Shown: positions 1-5,683 of the stretch, piece after piece
How positions within the stretch are numbered: the stretch's first letter is position 1
How the letters are laid out: each line of letters opens with the position of its first letter
Assembly: GCA_018820005.1 (NCBI GenBank)
Contig: JAHJOS010000089.1
Location: 1 to 6,796, forward strand
Origin: Alphaproteobacteria bacterium
GTDB taxonomy: Bacteria; Pseudomonadota; Alphaproteobacteria; Rhizobiales; Devosiaceae
DNA: 6,796 nt
Reading direction: 5' to 3'
The notes under the pieces: generated by a model
What the model was told of the DNA's origin: nothing
Databases searched by the model: none
The model's input: only the letters and a program-made list of their open reading frames with translations
Position numbers and translations under genes: made by a program

Positions 1-1
1 C

Positions 2-559
2 ACCGGCACGATCCTGCAGCGTCCGCCGATTTTTTCGGCGCTCAAGATCGATGGCGAGCGCGCCTATGATCTGGCCCGGGCGGGCGAGACGGTGACGCTC
101 GAGCCACGCGAGATCGACGTCGACAGCATCACGCTGGTCGAGCATGGCGCCGAGCAGTCGGTGCTGGAGGTCAGCTGTGGCAAGGGCACCTATGTGCGCT
201 CGCTGGCGCGCGACATTGCCGAGGCGCTGGGAACGCGGGGCCATGTCAGCATGCTGCATCGCGCAGCCGTTGGCCCCTTCAGCGACGCCGATGCCGTCAC
301 CATCGACCAGCTTGAGGCCCTTGATCTGGTCGGGCGCGACAGCCTGCTCAAGCCGGTCTGGGCCGGCTTTGGGGCGCTGCCGGAAATCCGGCTCGATACG
401 CTACAGGCCAATGGTGTGCGCCATGGCAATCCGGTGCTGCTGACCGGGGTCGGTTCGCCTGTGTCGCTTGATGAATGTTGGGCCAGCCACAAGGGCGAGG
501 CGCTGGCCACCGGCTGGGTGGAATATGGCCAGTTCAGGCCGCGCCGAGTGTTCAACTAG
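2..559 (+). CDS. truB: tRNA pseudouridine(55) synthase TruB, C-terminal part (5' end outside window)
   Basis: TruB isomerises uridine 55 to pseudouridine in the T-loop of tRNAs in the cytoplasm. The reading frame is open from base 2, giving 185 codons before TAG at 557-559. The start and the catalytic-Asp motif lie upstream of the window. Visible family landmarks are the Q-x-PP-x-(Y/F)-SA-x-K segment, here LQRPPIFSALKIDGERAYDL at the very start, followed by ARAGE and EPRE. Further on is the KGTYVRSLARDIAEALG segment (about codons 61-77), which is part of the active-site fold. The last ~70 residues form the short C-terminal region seen in alphaproteobacterial TruB, ending EYGQFRPRRVFN. An internal ATG at 92 is not the start, because homology continues upstream of it in frame. 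TruB genes often sit in an rbfA-truB-rpsO-pnp order, but here no rpsO follows and a terminator begins 25 nt after the stop. The identification is firm; only the missing N-terminus is unseen. Confidence 0.97.
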   Translation, partial: TGTILQRPPIFSALKIDGERAYDLARAGETVTLEPREIDVDSITLVEHGAEQSVLEVSCGKGTYVRSLARDIAEALGTRGHVSMLHRAAVGPFSDADAVTIDQLEALDLVGRDSLLKPVWAGFGALPEIRLDTLQANGVRHGNPVLLTGVGSPVSLDECWASHKGEALATGWVEYGQFRPRRVFN

Positions 560-584
560 TCCAAATGAAAAGCCAAAACAAAGA

Positions 585-609
585 GGCGGGGATTGCTCCC
601 CGCCTTTTT
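585..609 (+). terminator. Rho-independent terminator of truB, probably bidirectional
   Basis: A perfect 8-bp stem (GGCGGGGA, 585-592, with TCCCCGCC, 597-604) encloses a TTGC tetraloop and is followed by five T (605-609). It starts 25 nt after the truB stop. Read on the minus strand, the same stem is followed by a T-rich but interrupted tract (complement of 576-584). It can therefore also end the convergent minus-strand membrane-peptide unit, whose last stop is 17 nt away. Confidence 0.93.
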
Positions 610-621
610 GCTGTTCTGCCG

Positions 622-699
622 CTAGTGCAGGAAGAACACGATGATGATGATCAGCCAGATCGGCACGCCCAGCAGCCAGAGAGCAAGTCCTCTAAACAT
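622..699 (-). CDS. 25-residue single-helix membrane micropeptide, unannotated type
   Basis: A very short gene runs from ATG (699-697) to TAG (624-622), giving 25 residues. The peptide begins MFRGLALWLLG, has a VPIW turn, and continues with four consecutive isoleucines into VFFLH. It has one basic residue near the N-terminus and an otherwise almost fully hydrophobic body, which suggests a single inner-membrane helix with the N-terminus inside. The support for translation is an AAGGAAA Shine-Dalgarno (710-704) placed correctly before the ATG. The gene also starts 14 nt after the stop of the 297-residue membrane protein, and its stop lies just before a terminator. From memory, short peptides with an (L/F)RGL-x-LWLLG-(V/I)P-(I/x) pattern recur in proteobacterial genomes, but I cannot name a function. 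It may assist or regulate its four-helix neighbour (inference). It could be chance, but hydrophobicity, ribosome site and spacing together make this unlikely. Confidence 0.8.
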   Translation of the reverse strand: MFRGLALWLLGVPIWLIIIIVFFLH

Positions 700-703
700 G
701 TGA

Positions 704-710
704 TTTCCTT
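704..710 (-). promoter_or_regulatory. Ribosome binding site of the 25-residue micropeptide
   Basis: AAGGAAA on the minus strand lies 4 nt before the ATG at 699. It sits in the 14-nt gap after the upstream stop (716-714) and is the main evidence that this micro-gene is translated. Confidence 0.7.
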
Positions 711-713
711 TCT

Positions 714-1607
714 CTAGAAGCGACGGAACACGTCGACAAAGGCGGTGTTCTTATCACGGTGGTTGCCACCCTTCTGGGCAGCCCAGAAGGCACCAATCGC
801 CGAGATCAGCAGGGAGGCGGCGATCAGGAACGCACCGATGATGGTGGTATTGCGCGCCAGACGGGCGGCCTTGACAGCTTCGGCACGGGCCGTGTCATAG
901 CTGGCGACAGCCTGATCGACACGGGTCTTGGCTTCATCGGCCGGCACGCCCGTATTGGCAGCCACGACTTCGGCCAGATAGGTGCGATCAGCGTCAGTGA
1001 CGGTACCGTCACCCAGCGTTGCCTGGGCAAAGATGCCGGCAGCTTCGGCCCGGGCGGCGCCAGAATCCAGATTGCGCGTCGAGCGGAACATGGTGTCCAC
1101 AAGGTACGCATTGGGATCGAGCGACGCAGCGGTGCCCTGTGCAACATTGGATGCAGCAATGGTTGCCGTGCTGGCGGCCGAACCAACAGCATTGGCGGCG
1201 GCGCCGATACCGCCAACGGCGATCACGGCACCCAGAACGGCTGCACCAGCCCAGACCAGAAGGCCATGCGCGCCGTCACGCAGGTCACTCTCGTCTTCAG
1301 TGGCGTCGAAATGGCGACGACGCAGGCGACCCGTCAGATATCCGCCAGCCATGAAGCTGGAGATCTGTACCCAGAGGAACCAGCTGGCGGCAACAATGCC
1401 CAGCACCAGAGGATTGGGCCCACTGCGATAGCTGAAGTCAAGAAAGTTAAGGCCAACTGCCGAACCAAAGCTGATCAGCACCAGGCTGATGGCTGAGGCA
1501 AGAACAATGCCGGCGATGATTGCAGACCAGTCGACATAGCTGGCCTCTTCTCGCGATGGGGTGGCAACATCGGTGACGACGATGCCGGTAGGTGTATCAA
1601 TGCTCAT
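714..1607 (-). CDS. Four-helix inner-membrane protein of unknown function (type sometimes labelled PhnA-like)
   Basis: A 297-residue protein starts at ATG 1607 behind a strong AGGAG. A cytoplasmic N-tail of ~25 residues leads into helix 1 (about 27-52, beginning VDWSAIIAG and containing SFGSAVGL). Helix 2 (about 66-90) ends in GGYLTGRLRRR. A charged loop (RRRHFDATEDESDLRDGAHG, 96-115) follows, then helix 3 (about 116-137, running into an Ala/Gly-rich stretch). A soluble segment (about 150-250) carries a TGVPADEAKTRVD patch (219-231), and helix 4 (about 254-277) is followed by a basic tail. Arg/Lys placement predicts both termini inside and the 150-250 domain in the periplasm. The fold pattern matches a rhizobial family of hypothetical membrane proteins that I recall being labelled PhnA-like. 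No enzymatic motif is visible, and real similarity to PhnA is doubtful. It sits between two micropeptide genes on the same strand, 45 nt after one and 14 nt before the other, which suggests one transcript. Coding status is very likely; the function is unknown. Confidence 0.9.
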   Translation of the reverse strand: MSIDTPTGIVVTDVATPSREEASYVDWSAIIAGIVLASAISLVLISFGSAVGLNFLDFSYRSGPNPLVLGIVAASWFLWVQISSFMAGGYLTGRLRRRHFDATEDESDLRDGAHGLLVWAGAAVLGAVIAVGGIGAAANAVGSAASTATIAASNVAQGTAASLDPNAYLVDTMFRSTRNLDSGAARAEAAGIFAQATLGDGTVTDADRTYLAEVVAANTGVPADEAKTRVDQAVASYDTARAEAVKAARLARNTTIIGAFLIAASLLISAIGAFWAAQKGGNHRDKNTAFVDVFRRF

Positions 1608-1652
1608 TGTGGGAGCTCCTGTTCAAATTGGATTGCTTGTGCGCGCGCGGAC

Positions 1653-1727
1653 TCAAGCAAGACCAATGAAGGACAGAATAGCCATCACGATAACAACAAG
1701 ACCGACAAGATAAATAATAGAGTTCAT
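1653..1727 (-). CDS. 24-residue single-helix membrane micropeptide, unannotated type
   Basis: A very short gene runs from ATG (1727-1725) to TGA (1655-1653), giving 24 residues. The peptide starts MNSIIYLVGLVVIVMAI and ends LSFIGLA. It contains no charged residue, so it should form a single membrane helix. A GAGGG ribosome site (1737-1733) stands 5 nt before the ATG. It is the first gene of the minus-strand unit, 45 nt before the 297-residue membrane protein. Base content is unusual: by my count 28 of 75 bases are G or C (37%), with ATT, CTT and GTT codons in a neighbourhood of GC-rich genes. From memory, very similar MN(S/T)IIY(L/I)VGL-type peptides occur in rhizobia and sphingomonads as short hypothetical proteins, usually with no assigned function. 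The AT-rich codons could reflect selection on start-proximal structure or simply on a hydrophobic peptide. I am fairly sure it is translated; the role is unknown. Confidence 0.8.
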   Translation of the reverse strand: MNSIIYLVGLVVIVMAILSFIGLA

Positions 1728-1732
1728 TTTAG

Positions 1733-1737
1733 CCCTC
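1733..1737 (-). promoter_or_regulatory. Ribosome binding site of the 24-residue micropeptide
   Basis: GAGGG on the minus strand lies 5 nt upstream of ATG 1727. The surrounding leader is AT-rich and should be unstructured, which favours initiation. Confidence 0.7.
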
Positions 1738-1761
1738 GTTCAATTCATTTCTGCATTTTAA

Positions 1762-1767
1762 ATTATA
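1762..1767 (-). promoter_or_regulatory. Candidate -10 box (TATAAT) for the micropeptide/membrane-protein unit
   Basis: A perfect TATAAT hexamer on the minus strand lies about 34 nt before the first ATG of the unit, in an AT-rich leader. No good TTGACA stands at 16-18 nt. The nearest TTG (TTGGCC, in the palindrome at 1782-1796) is at 14 nt, shorter than usual. This could be an activator-dependent housekeeping promoter or a coincidence in AT-rich DNA. Confidence 0.4.
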
Positions 1768-1781
1768 CTTCGGAGCGATCA

Positions 1782-1796
1782 GGCCAAAGATTGGCC
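1782..1796. promoter_or_regulatory. Perfect 6-3-6 inverted repeat, candidate operator
   Basis: GGCCAA-AGA-TTGGCC is a perfect palindrome of 6-bp arms with a 3-nt centre. It lies 14 nt upstream of the TATAAT, across the place where a -35 box would be. No T-tract follows, so it is not a terminator. The position suits a dimeric regulator that blocks or replaces -35 contacts, but no regulator gene is visible in the window. Confidence 0.4.
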
Positions 1797-1840
1797 GCTG
1801 CTCCTTCGATGACACAAAAGTTATTTTGGAAAAAAGGCAG

Positions 1841-1868
1841 AAAAAAGGACGGGGATTTCTCCCCGTCC
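1841..1868 (-). terminator. Rho-independent terminator of the hydA-nudix-ABC operon
   Basis: On the minus strand a 9-bp perfect stem (GGACGGGGA at 1868-1860, with TCCCCGTCC at 1855-1847) closes a GAAA loop. It is followed by six T (complement of 1846-1841) and then a second T-run a few bases on. It begins 36 nt after the stop of the binding-protein gene. It separates this operon from the downstream micropeptide unit, which therefore needs its own promoter. Confidence 0.93.
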
Positions 1869-1904
1869 ATAACGTCGCAGTTTTTGCTCTGATGTTTGGC
1901 TGGC

Positions 1905-2879
1905 TTACTTGAGCGCGTCAGTGACGACCGTCGAGTATCCGCCTTCGGGCTGGGCCGTGATAATTTTCTGGTCCAGCAGGGCTTTGACCGTACGGTCGTA
2001 GGTGGCCATATCGAGCGCAGGATCACTGGAATCGACCAGCTTGCTGACTTCGCCGACCATATAGAGCTGGTGGGCCAGTTCGGCGCCGCCGGTGTCATCG
2101 CTGTCGACCACGATCTGGGCCGCTTCCTCGGGATTGTCGAGGGCGTATTTCCAGCCGGCCATGGAGGCCTTCACGAAGCGGGTGTAGGCGTCAACCTTGG
2201 CCGGATCGGCCAGGGTGTCTTCCATGACATAGAGCCCGTCTTCGAGCAGGTCATTGCCCATGTCGGTATAGTTGAAGATGGTCAGATTGTCCGGGCCATA
2301 GCCGGCGTCGAGGGCCTGACCATATTCATTGTAGGTCATCACCGAGATACAGTCGGCCTGCTTCTGGATCATGGGCTGGATGTCAAAGCTCTGCTGCAGC
2401 ACCTTGACGTCGCCGCCTTCAGCCGTGTTGAGGCCCAGCTTGTTCATCCAGGCAAAGAATGGATATTCATTGCCGAAGAACCAGACGCCCAGGGTGTGAC
2501 CCTTGAAATCGGCTTCGCTGGTGATGCCGGTTTCCTTGGGGCAGATCATCATCAGGCCGCTTCGCTTGAACGGCTGGGCAATATTGACCAGGGGCACGCC
2601 CTTTTCGCGGGCTGCCAGGGCGCCGCCCATCCAGTCCACGATGATATCGGCGCCGCCGCCGGCGATCACCTGCTCGGGGGCGACGTTGGGGCCGCCGGGG
2701 GCAATGGTCACATCCAGGTTCTCATCGGTGTAGAACCCTTTTGACTTGGCCACGATGTAGCCGGCAAACTGCGCCTGGGTGACCCATTTGAGCTGGAGCG
2801 TCAGCTTGTCCTGCGCATGCGCGGCCGTTGCGGCCAGCGCGAAGGCGCTGGCGGTCAATGCCATTAGAAGCTTCTTCAT
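1905..2879 (-). CDS. ABC transporter periplasmic substrate-binding protein, NMT1/THI5-like
   Basis: This is the soluble periplasmic receptor that delivers substrate to the permease pair encoded just upstream. It has 324 residues, typical for the family. The signal peptide is MKKLLMALTASAFALAATAA with probable signal peptidase I cleavage after AHA (residue 23 is Q). The mature start KLTLQLKWVTQAQFAGYIVA is the classic opening of NMT1/THI5-like proteins. Other landmarks are GFYTDENLDVTIAPGG (48-63), GADIIVDWMGGAL (76-88), and FKGHTLGVWFFGNEYPFFAW (125-144). Relatives bind N-formyl-aminomethylpyrimidine, riboflavin, or pyrimidines and hydantoins. The yeast THI5 cysteine-rich motif is absent, with only two cysteines present (113 and 177). 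The ATG follows a 21-nt gap carrying AAGGGA. It is the last gene of the operon and ends TAA just before a terminator. Linkage to dihydropyrimidinase makes a pyrimidine base, dihydropyrimidine or hydantoin the best substrate guess; a thiamine precursor is the main alternative. Confidence 0.94.
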   Translation of the reverse strand: MKKLLMALTASAFALAATAAHAQDKLTLQLKWVTQAQFAGYIVAKSKGFYTDENLDVTIAPGGPNVAPEQVIAGGGADIIVDWMGGALAAREKGVPLVNIAQPFKRSGLMMICPKETGITSEADFKGHTLGVWFFGNEYPFFAWMNKLGLNTAEGGDVKVLQQSFDIQPMIQKQADCISVMTYNEYGQALDAGYGPDNLTIFNYTDMGNDLLEDGLYVMEDTLADPAKVDAYTRFVKASMAGWKYALDNPEEAAQIVVDSDDTGGAELAHQLYMVGEVSKLVDSSDPALDMATYDRTVKALLDQKIITAQPEGGYSTVVTDALK

Positions 2880-2900
2880 TTCTGTCGTCCCTTACCCCAG

Positions 2901-3998
2901 TTATGCCCGTCCACCACGGACGGACGGATGCCAGAAGGTGACCGCTCTTTCGATGAGCGCTATCACCCCGTAAAAGACAGAGCCCGCCACCGCCGCCACG
3001 GCGATCTCTGCCCAGACCAGGTCGATATTGAGCTTGCCGACCTCGGTCGATATCCGGAACCCCATTCCCACAATGGGGGTCCCGAAGAACTCCGCTACGA
3101 TTGCGCCGATCAAGGCCAGAGTCGAGTTGATCTTGAGGGCGTTGAAGATAAAGGGTGCTGCCGCCGGGAGGCGCAGCTTGAGCAGCGTCTGGCTGTAGCC
3201 GGCCGCATAGGTGCGCATAAGGTCCCGCTCGATGGACGAGGACTGATTGAGCCCGGCCACCGTATTGATCAGCATGGGAAAGAAGGTCATGGCAACCACG
3301 ACAGCGGCCTTGGACTGCCAGTCAAAGCCGAACCACATCACCATGATGGGGGCGATGCCGATAATGGGCAGCGCCGAGACGAAATTGCCGATCGGCAGCA
3401 GGCCGCGCTTGAGGAAGGGCGAGCGGTCCACAATGATGGCCACGATGAACCCCGCCCCGCAGCCCATGGCGTAGCCCGCCAGCACAGCCTTGAGGAAGGT
3501 CTGCTGGAAATCGGCGACCAGCGTGGGAACCGAGTCAATCAGGCGCGCCCAGATCTGGCTGGGTGCCGGCAGCAGCACCTGGGGCACATTGGCCCCACGG
3601 GTCACCACTTCCCAGATGAACAGCAGCGCCAGGCCGAAGATCAGCGGGATGATGAGCCCGAAGATTTTGCCCGACACCTGGCGCTGGCGGATGGCTTGGG
3701 ACAGCCGCTCGACGAACAGCCAGGCAAAGGCCCAGCAGGCGACCAGCGCGAGCCAGAAGAACAGCGGTTCGCTGTCATAGGCGGGTAGAGCCATCAGGAT
3801 TGCGACGGCGCTCAAAACCATCACCGCCCCATCGGCCCAGATCGACCAGGCAAACCGCAGTCTAACAGCAGTCAAACTACCGGCAAGCAGCGTGCAAAGC
3901 ACAGGCAAAGGGGCGTCCCCAGCCAGCAAGGCCAGCACCAGTCCCACCAGCGACACCGCGGCTGCCAGCGCCGCCAAAACCGTCTGCAGCCGGCTCAT
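2901..3998 (-). CDS. ABC transporter permease with an extra N-terminal membrane block
   Basis: This is an inner-membrane subunit of the importer, 365 residues against roughly 250-280 for SsuC/ThiX-type permeases. The core (about residues 112-352) carries the VLLPAPSQIW segment (141-150), the helices of the binding-protein-dependent transport domain, and the ATPase-contacting EAA loop at about 264-283 (YAAGYSQTLLKLRLPAAAPF). Residues 1-100 are an additional hydrophobic region with about four predicted helices (near 7-26, 31-49, 56-72 and 79-97). A charged linker, SQAIRQRQVSGK, joins it to the core. The ATG at 3998 overlaps the previous gene's stop in an ATGA, with GGGAG 7 nt upstream, so the long start is well supported and the extension is in the same frame. 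It probably pairs with the neighbouring 293-residue permease as a heterodimer. Function as a permease is sure; the role of the extension is unknown. Confidence 0.94.
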   Translation of the reverse strand: MSRLQTVLAALAAAVSLVGLVLALLAGDAPLPVLCTLLAGSLTAVRLRFAWSIWADGAVMVLSAVAILMALPAYDSEPLFFWLALVACWAFAWLFVERLSQAIRQRQVSGKIFGLIIPLIFGLALLFIWEVVTRGANVPQVLLPAPSQIWARLIDSVPTLVADFQQTFLKAVLAGYAMGCGAGFIVAIIVDRSPFLKRGLLPIGNFVSALPIIGIAPIMVMWFGFDWQSKAAVVVAMTFFPMLINTVAGLNQSSSIERDLMRTYAAGYSQTLLKLRLPAAAPFIFNALKINSTLALIGAIVAEFFGTPIVGMGFRISTEVGKLNIDLVWAEIAVAAVAGSVFYGVIALIERAVTFWHPSVRGGRA

Positions 3999-4876
3999 GG
4001 ACGGGCTCCCATGGCCCGATTGACCAGCCGTTCAGCGCCGCCCACGGCGATCACCAGCAGCGCCGCCAGCCCCGCCGCAATGAACAGCGCCGCCCAGATC
4101 TGGATGGTCTGGCCATTGTAGGAACCGGTGAGCAGACGCACGCCCAGACCACCGCCGGCATTGTTGGAAAGCTCGCCCACCACGGCTCCGATCAGCGAAA
4201 TGGCGATGCCCACTTTCATGGAAGCAAACAGGAACGGCACGGCCGCCGGCCAGCGCAACTTGGCAAAAACCTGCCAGGGCGTGGCGCTATAGGTATGCAT
4301 GAGATCGAGCTGGATGGCCTCGGGCGTGCGCAGGCCCTTGACCATGCCGACCACCACGGGAAAAAAGGAAAGATACATTGAGATCAAAGCCTTGGGCAGA
4401 AGGCCGGTGACGCCGACGGCGCCCAGCCCCACCACCACCATGGGCGCAATGGCCAGGATCGGAATGGTCTGGCTGGCGATGATCCAGGGCATCAGCGAAC
4501 GCTCGGACGCGTCGTTGTGAACGATCATGACGGCCAGCCCGACGCCCAGCAGCGTGCCCAGGGCGAAGCCCAACAGGGTCGCCGACAGGGTGATGCCGGC
4601 ATGGTAGGCCAGTGAGCGCTTGGAAGCGATATCGGTGCCCACGGTGGCATTCCAGATCTCGCCCGCCACCTGATGCGGCGCCGGCAGCAGCGGCTTGTCC
4701 TGCGCCCAGGTCTGGGCAACGAAGTCGATGGCGCTGACATTTTCCAGCCCGGCGCGCTGGTTGAGCGTCTGCTGCCAGGGCGCGTTCATCCAGATGGCGG
4801 CAGCGTACCAGAACAGGCCAATGGCCAGCAGGACGATGAGGATGGGCGCTGTCTTGCCGGCAAGGAGTTGTCGCAC
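3995..4876 (-). CDS. ABC transporter permease
   Basis: This is the second inner-membrane subunit of the importer, with 293 residues. Helix 1 lies at about 10-29, followed by an extracytoplasmic stretch of about 60 residues that includes PLLPAPHQVAGEIW (62-75), the LP-x-P signature of this permease family. The transport domain runs from about 92 to 283. Its EAA loop is at about 196-215 (YSATPWQVFAKLRWPAAVPF), where the ATPase docks. The start is GTG at 4876, 3 nt after the ATPase stop, with a GAGGA 7 nt upstream. No better ATG lies nearby at the N-terminus. Its last codon overlaps the next permease's ATG by 4 nt. Because the two permeases differ in length and sequence, a heterodimeric channel is likely, served by the single ATPase. 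Confidence 0.94.
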   Translation of the reverse strand: MRQLLAGKTAPILIVLLAIGLFWYAAAIWMNAPWQQTLNQRAGLENVSAIDFVAQTWAQDKPLLPAPHQVAGEIWNATVGTDIASKRSLAYHAGITLSATLLGFALGTLLGVGLAVMIVHNDASERSLMPWIIASQTIPILAIAPMVVVGLGAVGVTGLLPKALISMYLSFFPVVVGMVKGLRTPEAIQLDLMHTYSATPWQVFAKLRWPAAVPFLFASMKVGIAISLIGAVVGELSNNAGGGLGVRLLTGSYNGQTIQIWAALFIAAGLAALLVIAVGGAERLVNRAMGARP

Positions 4877-4879
4877 GCC

Positions 4880-5683
4880 CTATTCCTCGTAGCTGTGGCC
4901 GGCGCGCAGCCCGTCGCGGACCCGCGCGGCGAGGCGCAGGAACTCGGGGGTTTCGCGGATATCGAGCGGGCGTTCAGCGGGCAGGTCGCTCTCGATGATG
5001 TCGGTGACCCGGCCGGGGCGCGGGCTCATCACCACGATCTTGGTGGAGAGATAGACCGCCTCGGGAATGGAATGGGTGACAAAGGCGATGGTCTTTCTGG
5101 TGCGGGCCCAGAGCTTGAGCAGCTCGGAATTGAGGTGGTCCCTGACGATTTCGTCCAGCGCGCCAAAGGGTTCGTCCATCAGCAGCAGATCGGCGTCGAA
5201 AGACAGTGCCCGGGCGATAGAGGCGCGCTGCTGCATGCCGCCCGAGAGCTGCCAGGGATATTTGTTCTCAAAGCCGGTCAGGTTCACCAGTTCCAGCGTG
5301 CGGGCGATGCGCTCGGCCTTGTCGGTGAGCGCCATGATTTCGAGCGGCAGGGCGACGTTCTGGGCAATGGTGCGCCAGGGATAGAGCGCCGGCGCCTGGA
5401 AGACATAGCCATAGGCGCGGTTGAGACGGGCGTCCGATGGGGTGGTGCCATTGACGGTCAGCGTGCCCGAAGTGGGCTGCTCAAGATCGGCAATGGTGCG
5501 CAGGAAAGTGGTCTTTCCGCAGCCCGACGGCCCGATGAAGGAAACGAATTCCCCCTTGTTGATCGTCAGATTGACGTCGCTCAGCGCAATGACGTCGCCA
5601 TCATTGGTGGGAAAGGTCAGACCGAGGTTTTGGGCGCGGACCACGGCCATGGCGTCTGGCGAAGGGGGGGCGAGTTCGGTCAC
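4880..5683 (-). CDS. ABC transporter ATP-binding protein (SsuB/TauB/ThiZ type)
   Basis: This is the cytoplasmic ATPase that powers the importer, 267 residues. All motifs are intact: Walker A GPSGCGKTT (51-59), Q-loop glutamine in YVFQAPALYPW (Q96), signature LSGGMQQR (146-153), Walker B LLLMDEPF (166-173), D-loop ALD (175-177), and switch histidine H204 in VTHSIPEA. The APALYPW after the Q-loop and the THSIPEAVYLS segment are characteristic of the nitrate/sulfonate/taurine/thiamine-precursor transporter class. The start is taken as GTG 5683, which overlaps the Nudix stop (GTGA) and has GGAG 10 nt upstream. An ATG 11 codons later (5650) would also give a complete domain but has no ribosome site. 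The next gene begins 3 nt after its TAG. Class assignment is firm; substrate cannot be read from the ATPase. Confidence 0.95.
   Translation of the reverse strand: MTELAPPSPDAMAVVRAQNLGLTFPTNDGDVIALSDVNLTINKGEFVSFIGPSGCGKTTFLRTIADLEQPTSGTLTVNGTTPSDARLNRAYGYVFQAPALYPWRTIAQNVALPLEIMALTDKAERIARTLELVNLTGFENKYPWQLSGGMQQRASIARALSFDADLLLMDEPFGALDEIVRDHLNSELLKLWARTRKTIAFVTHSIPEAVYLSTKIVVMSPRPGRVTDIIESDLPAERPLDIRETPEFLRLAARVRDGLRAGHSYEE
4884..4888 (-). promoter_or_regulatory. Ribosome binding site that fixes the GTG start of the 293-residue permease
   Basis: GAGGA on the minus strand lies inside the last codons of the ATPase gene, 7 nt before GTG 4876. It supports a non-ATG start and translational coupling to the ATPase. 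Confidence 0.7.

Noticed and set aside
759..1496. 245-codon plus-strand ORF opposite the four-helix membrane protein
   Set aside because: It lies wholly antisense to a better-supported gene, has no ribosome site and a low-complexity Gly/Arg composition typical of GC-rich shadow frames.
1612..1619. GGAGCTCC palindrome covering the ribosome site of the 297-residue gene
   Set aside because: An 8-bp self-complementary site with no loop cannot fold on itself; it is most likely just a strong Shine-Dalgarno next to CTCC.
1639..1650. Short alternating GC run (TGCGCGCGCGG) between the 24-residue and 297-residue genes
   Set aside because: Too short to call a Z-DNA element or repeat, and it does not form a terminator because no T-tract follows.
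585..1868. Similar hairpins (GGGGA...TCCCC) at 585-604 and 1847-1868 as ends of a mobile element
   Set aside because: Both are ordinary intrinsic terminators with T-tracts at the expected gene ends. There is no transposase and no target-site duplication, and the similarity is limited to the GC-rich stem core.
1896..2744. 282-codon plus-strand ORF opposite the binding protein
   Set aside because: It is antisense to a clear NMT1/THI5-like gene; its His/Gly/Val-rich composition is the mirror of the real codons.
2928..3788. 286-codon plus-strand ORF opposite the long permease
   Set aside because: Antisense shadow, extremely rich in charged residues and His, with no recognisable domain.
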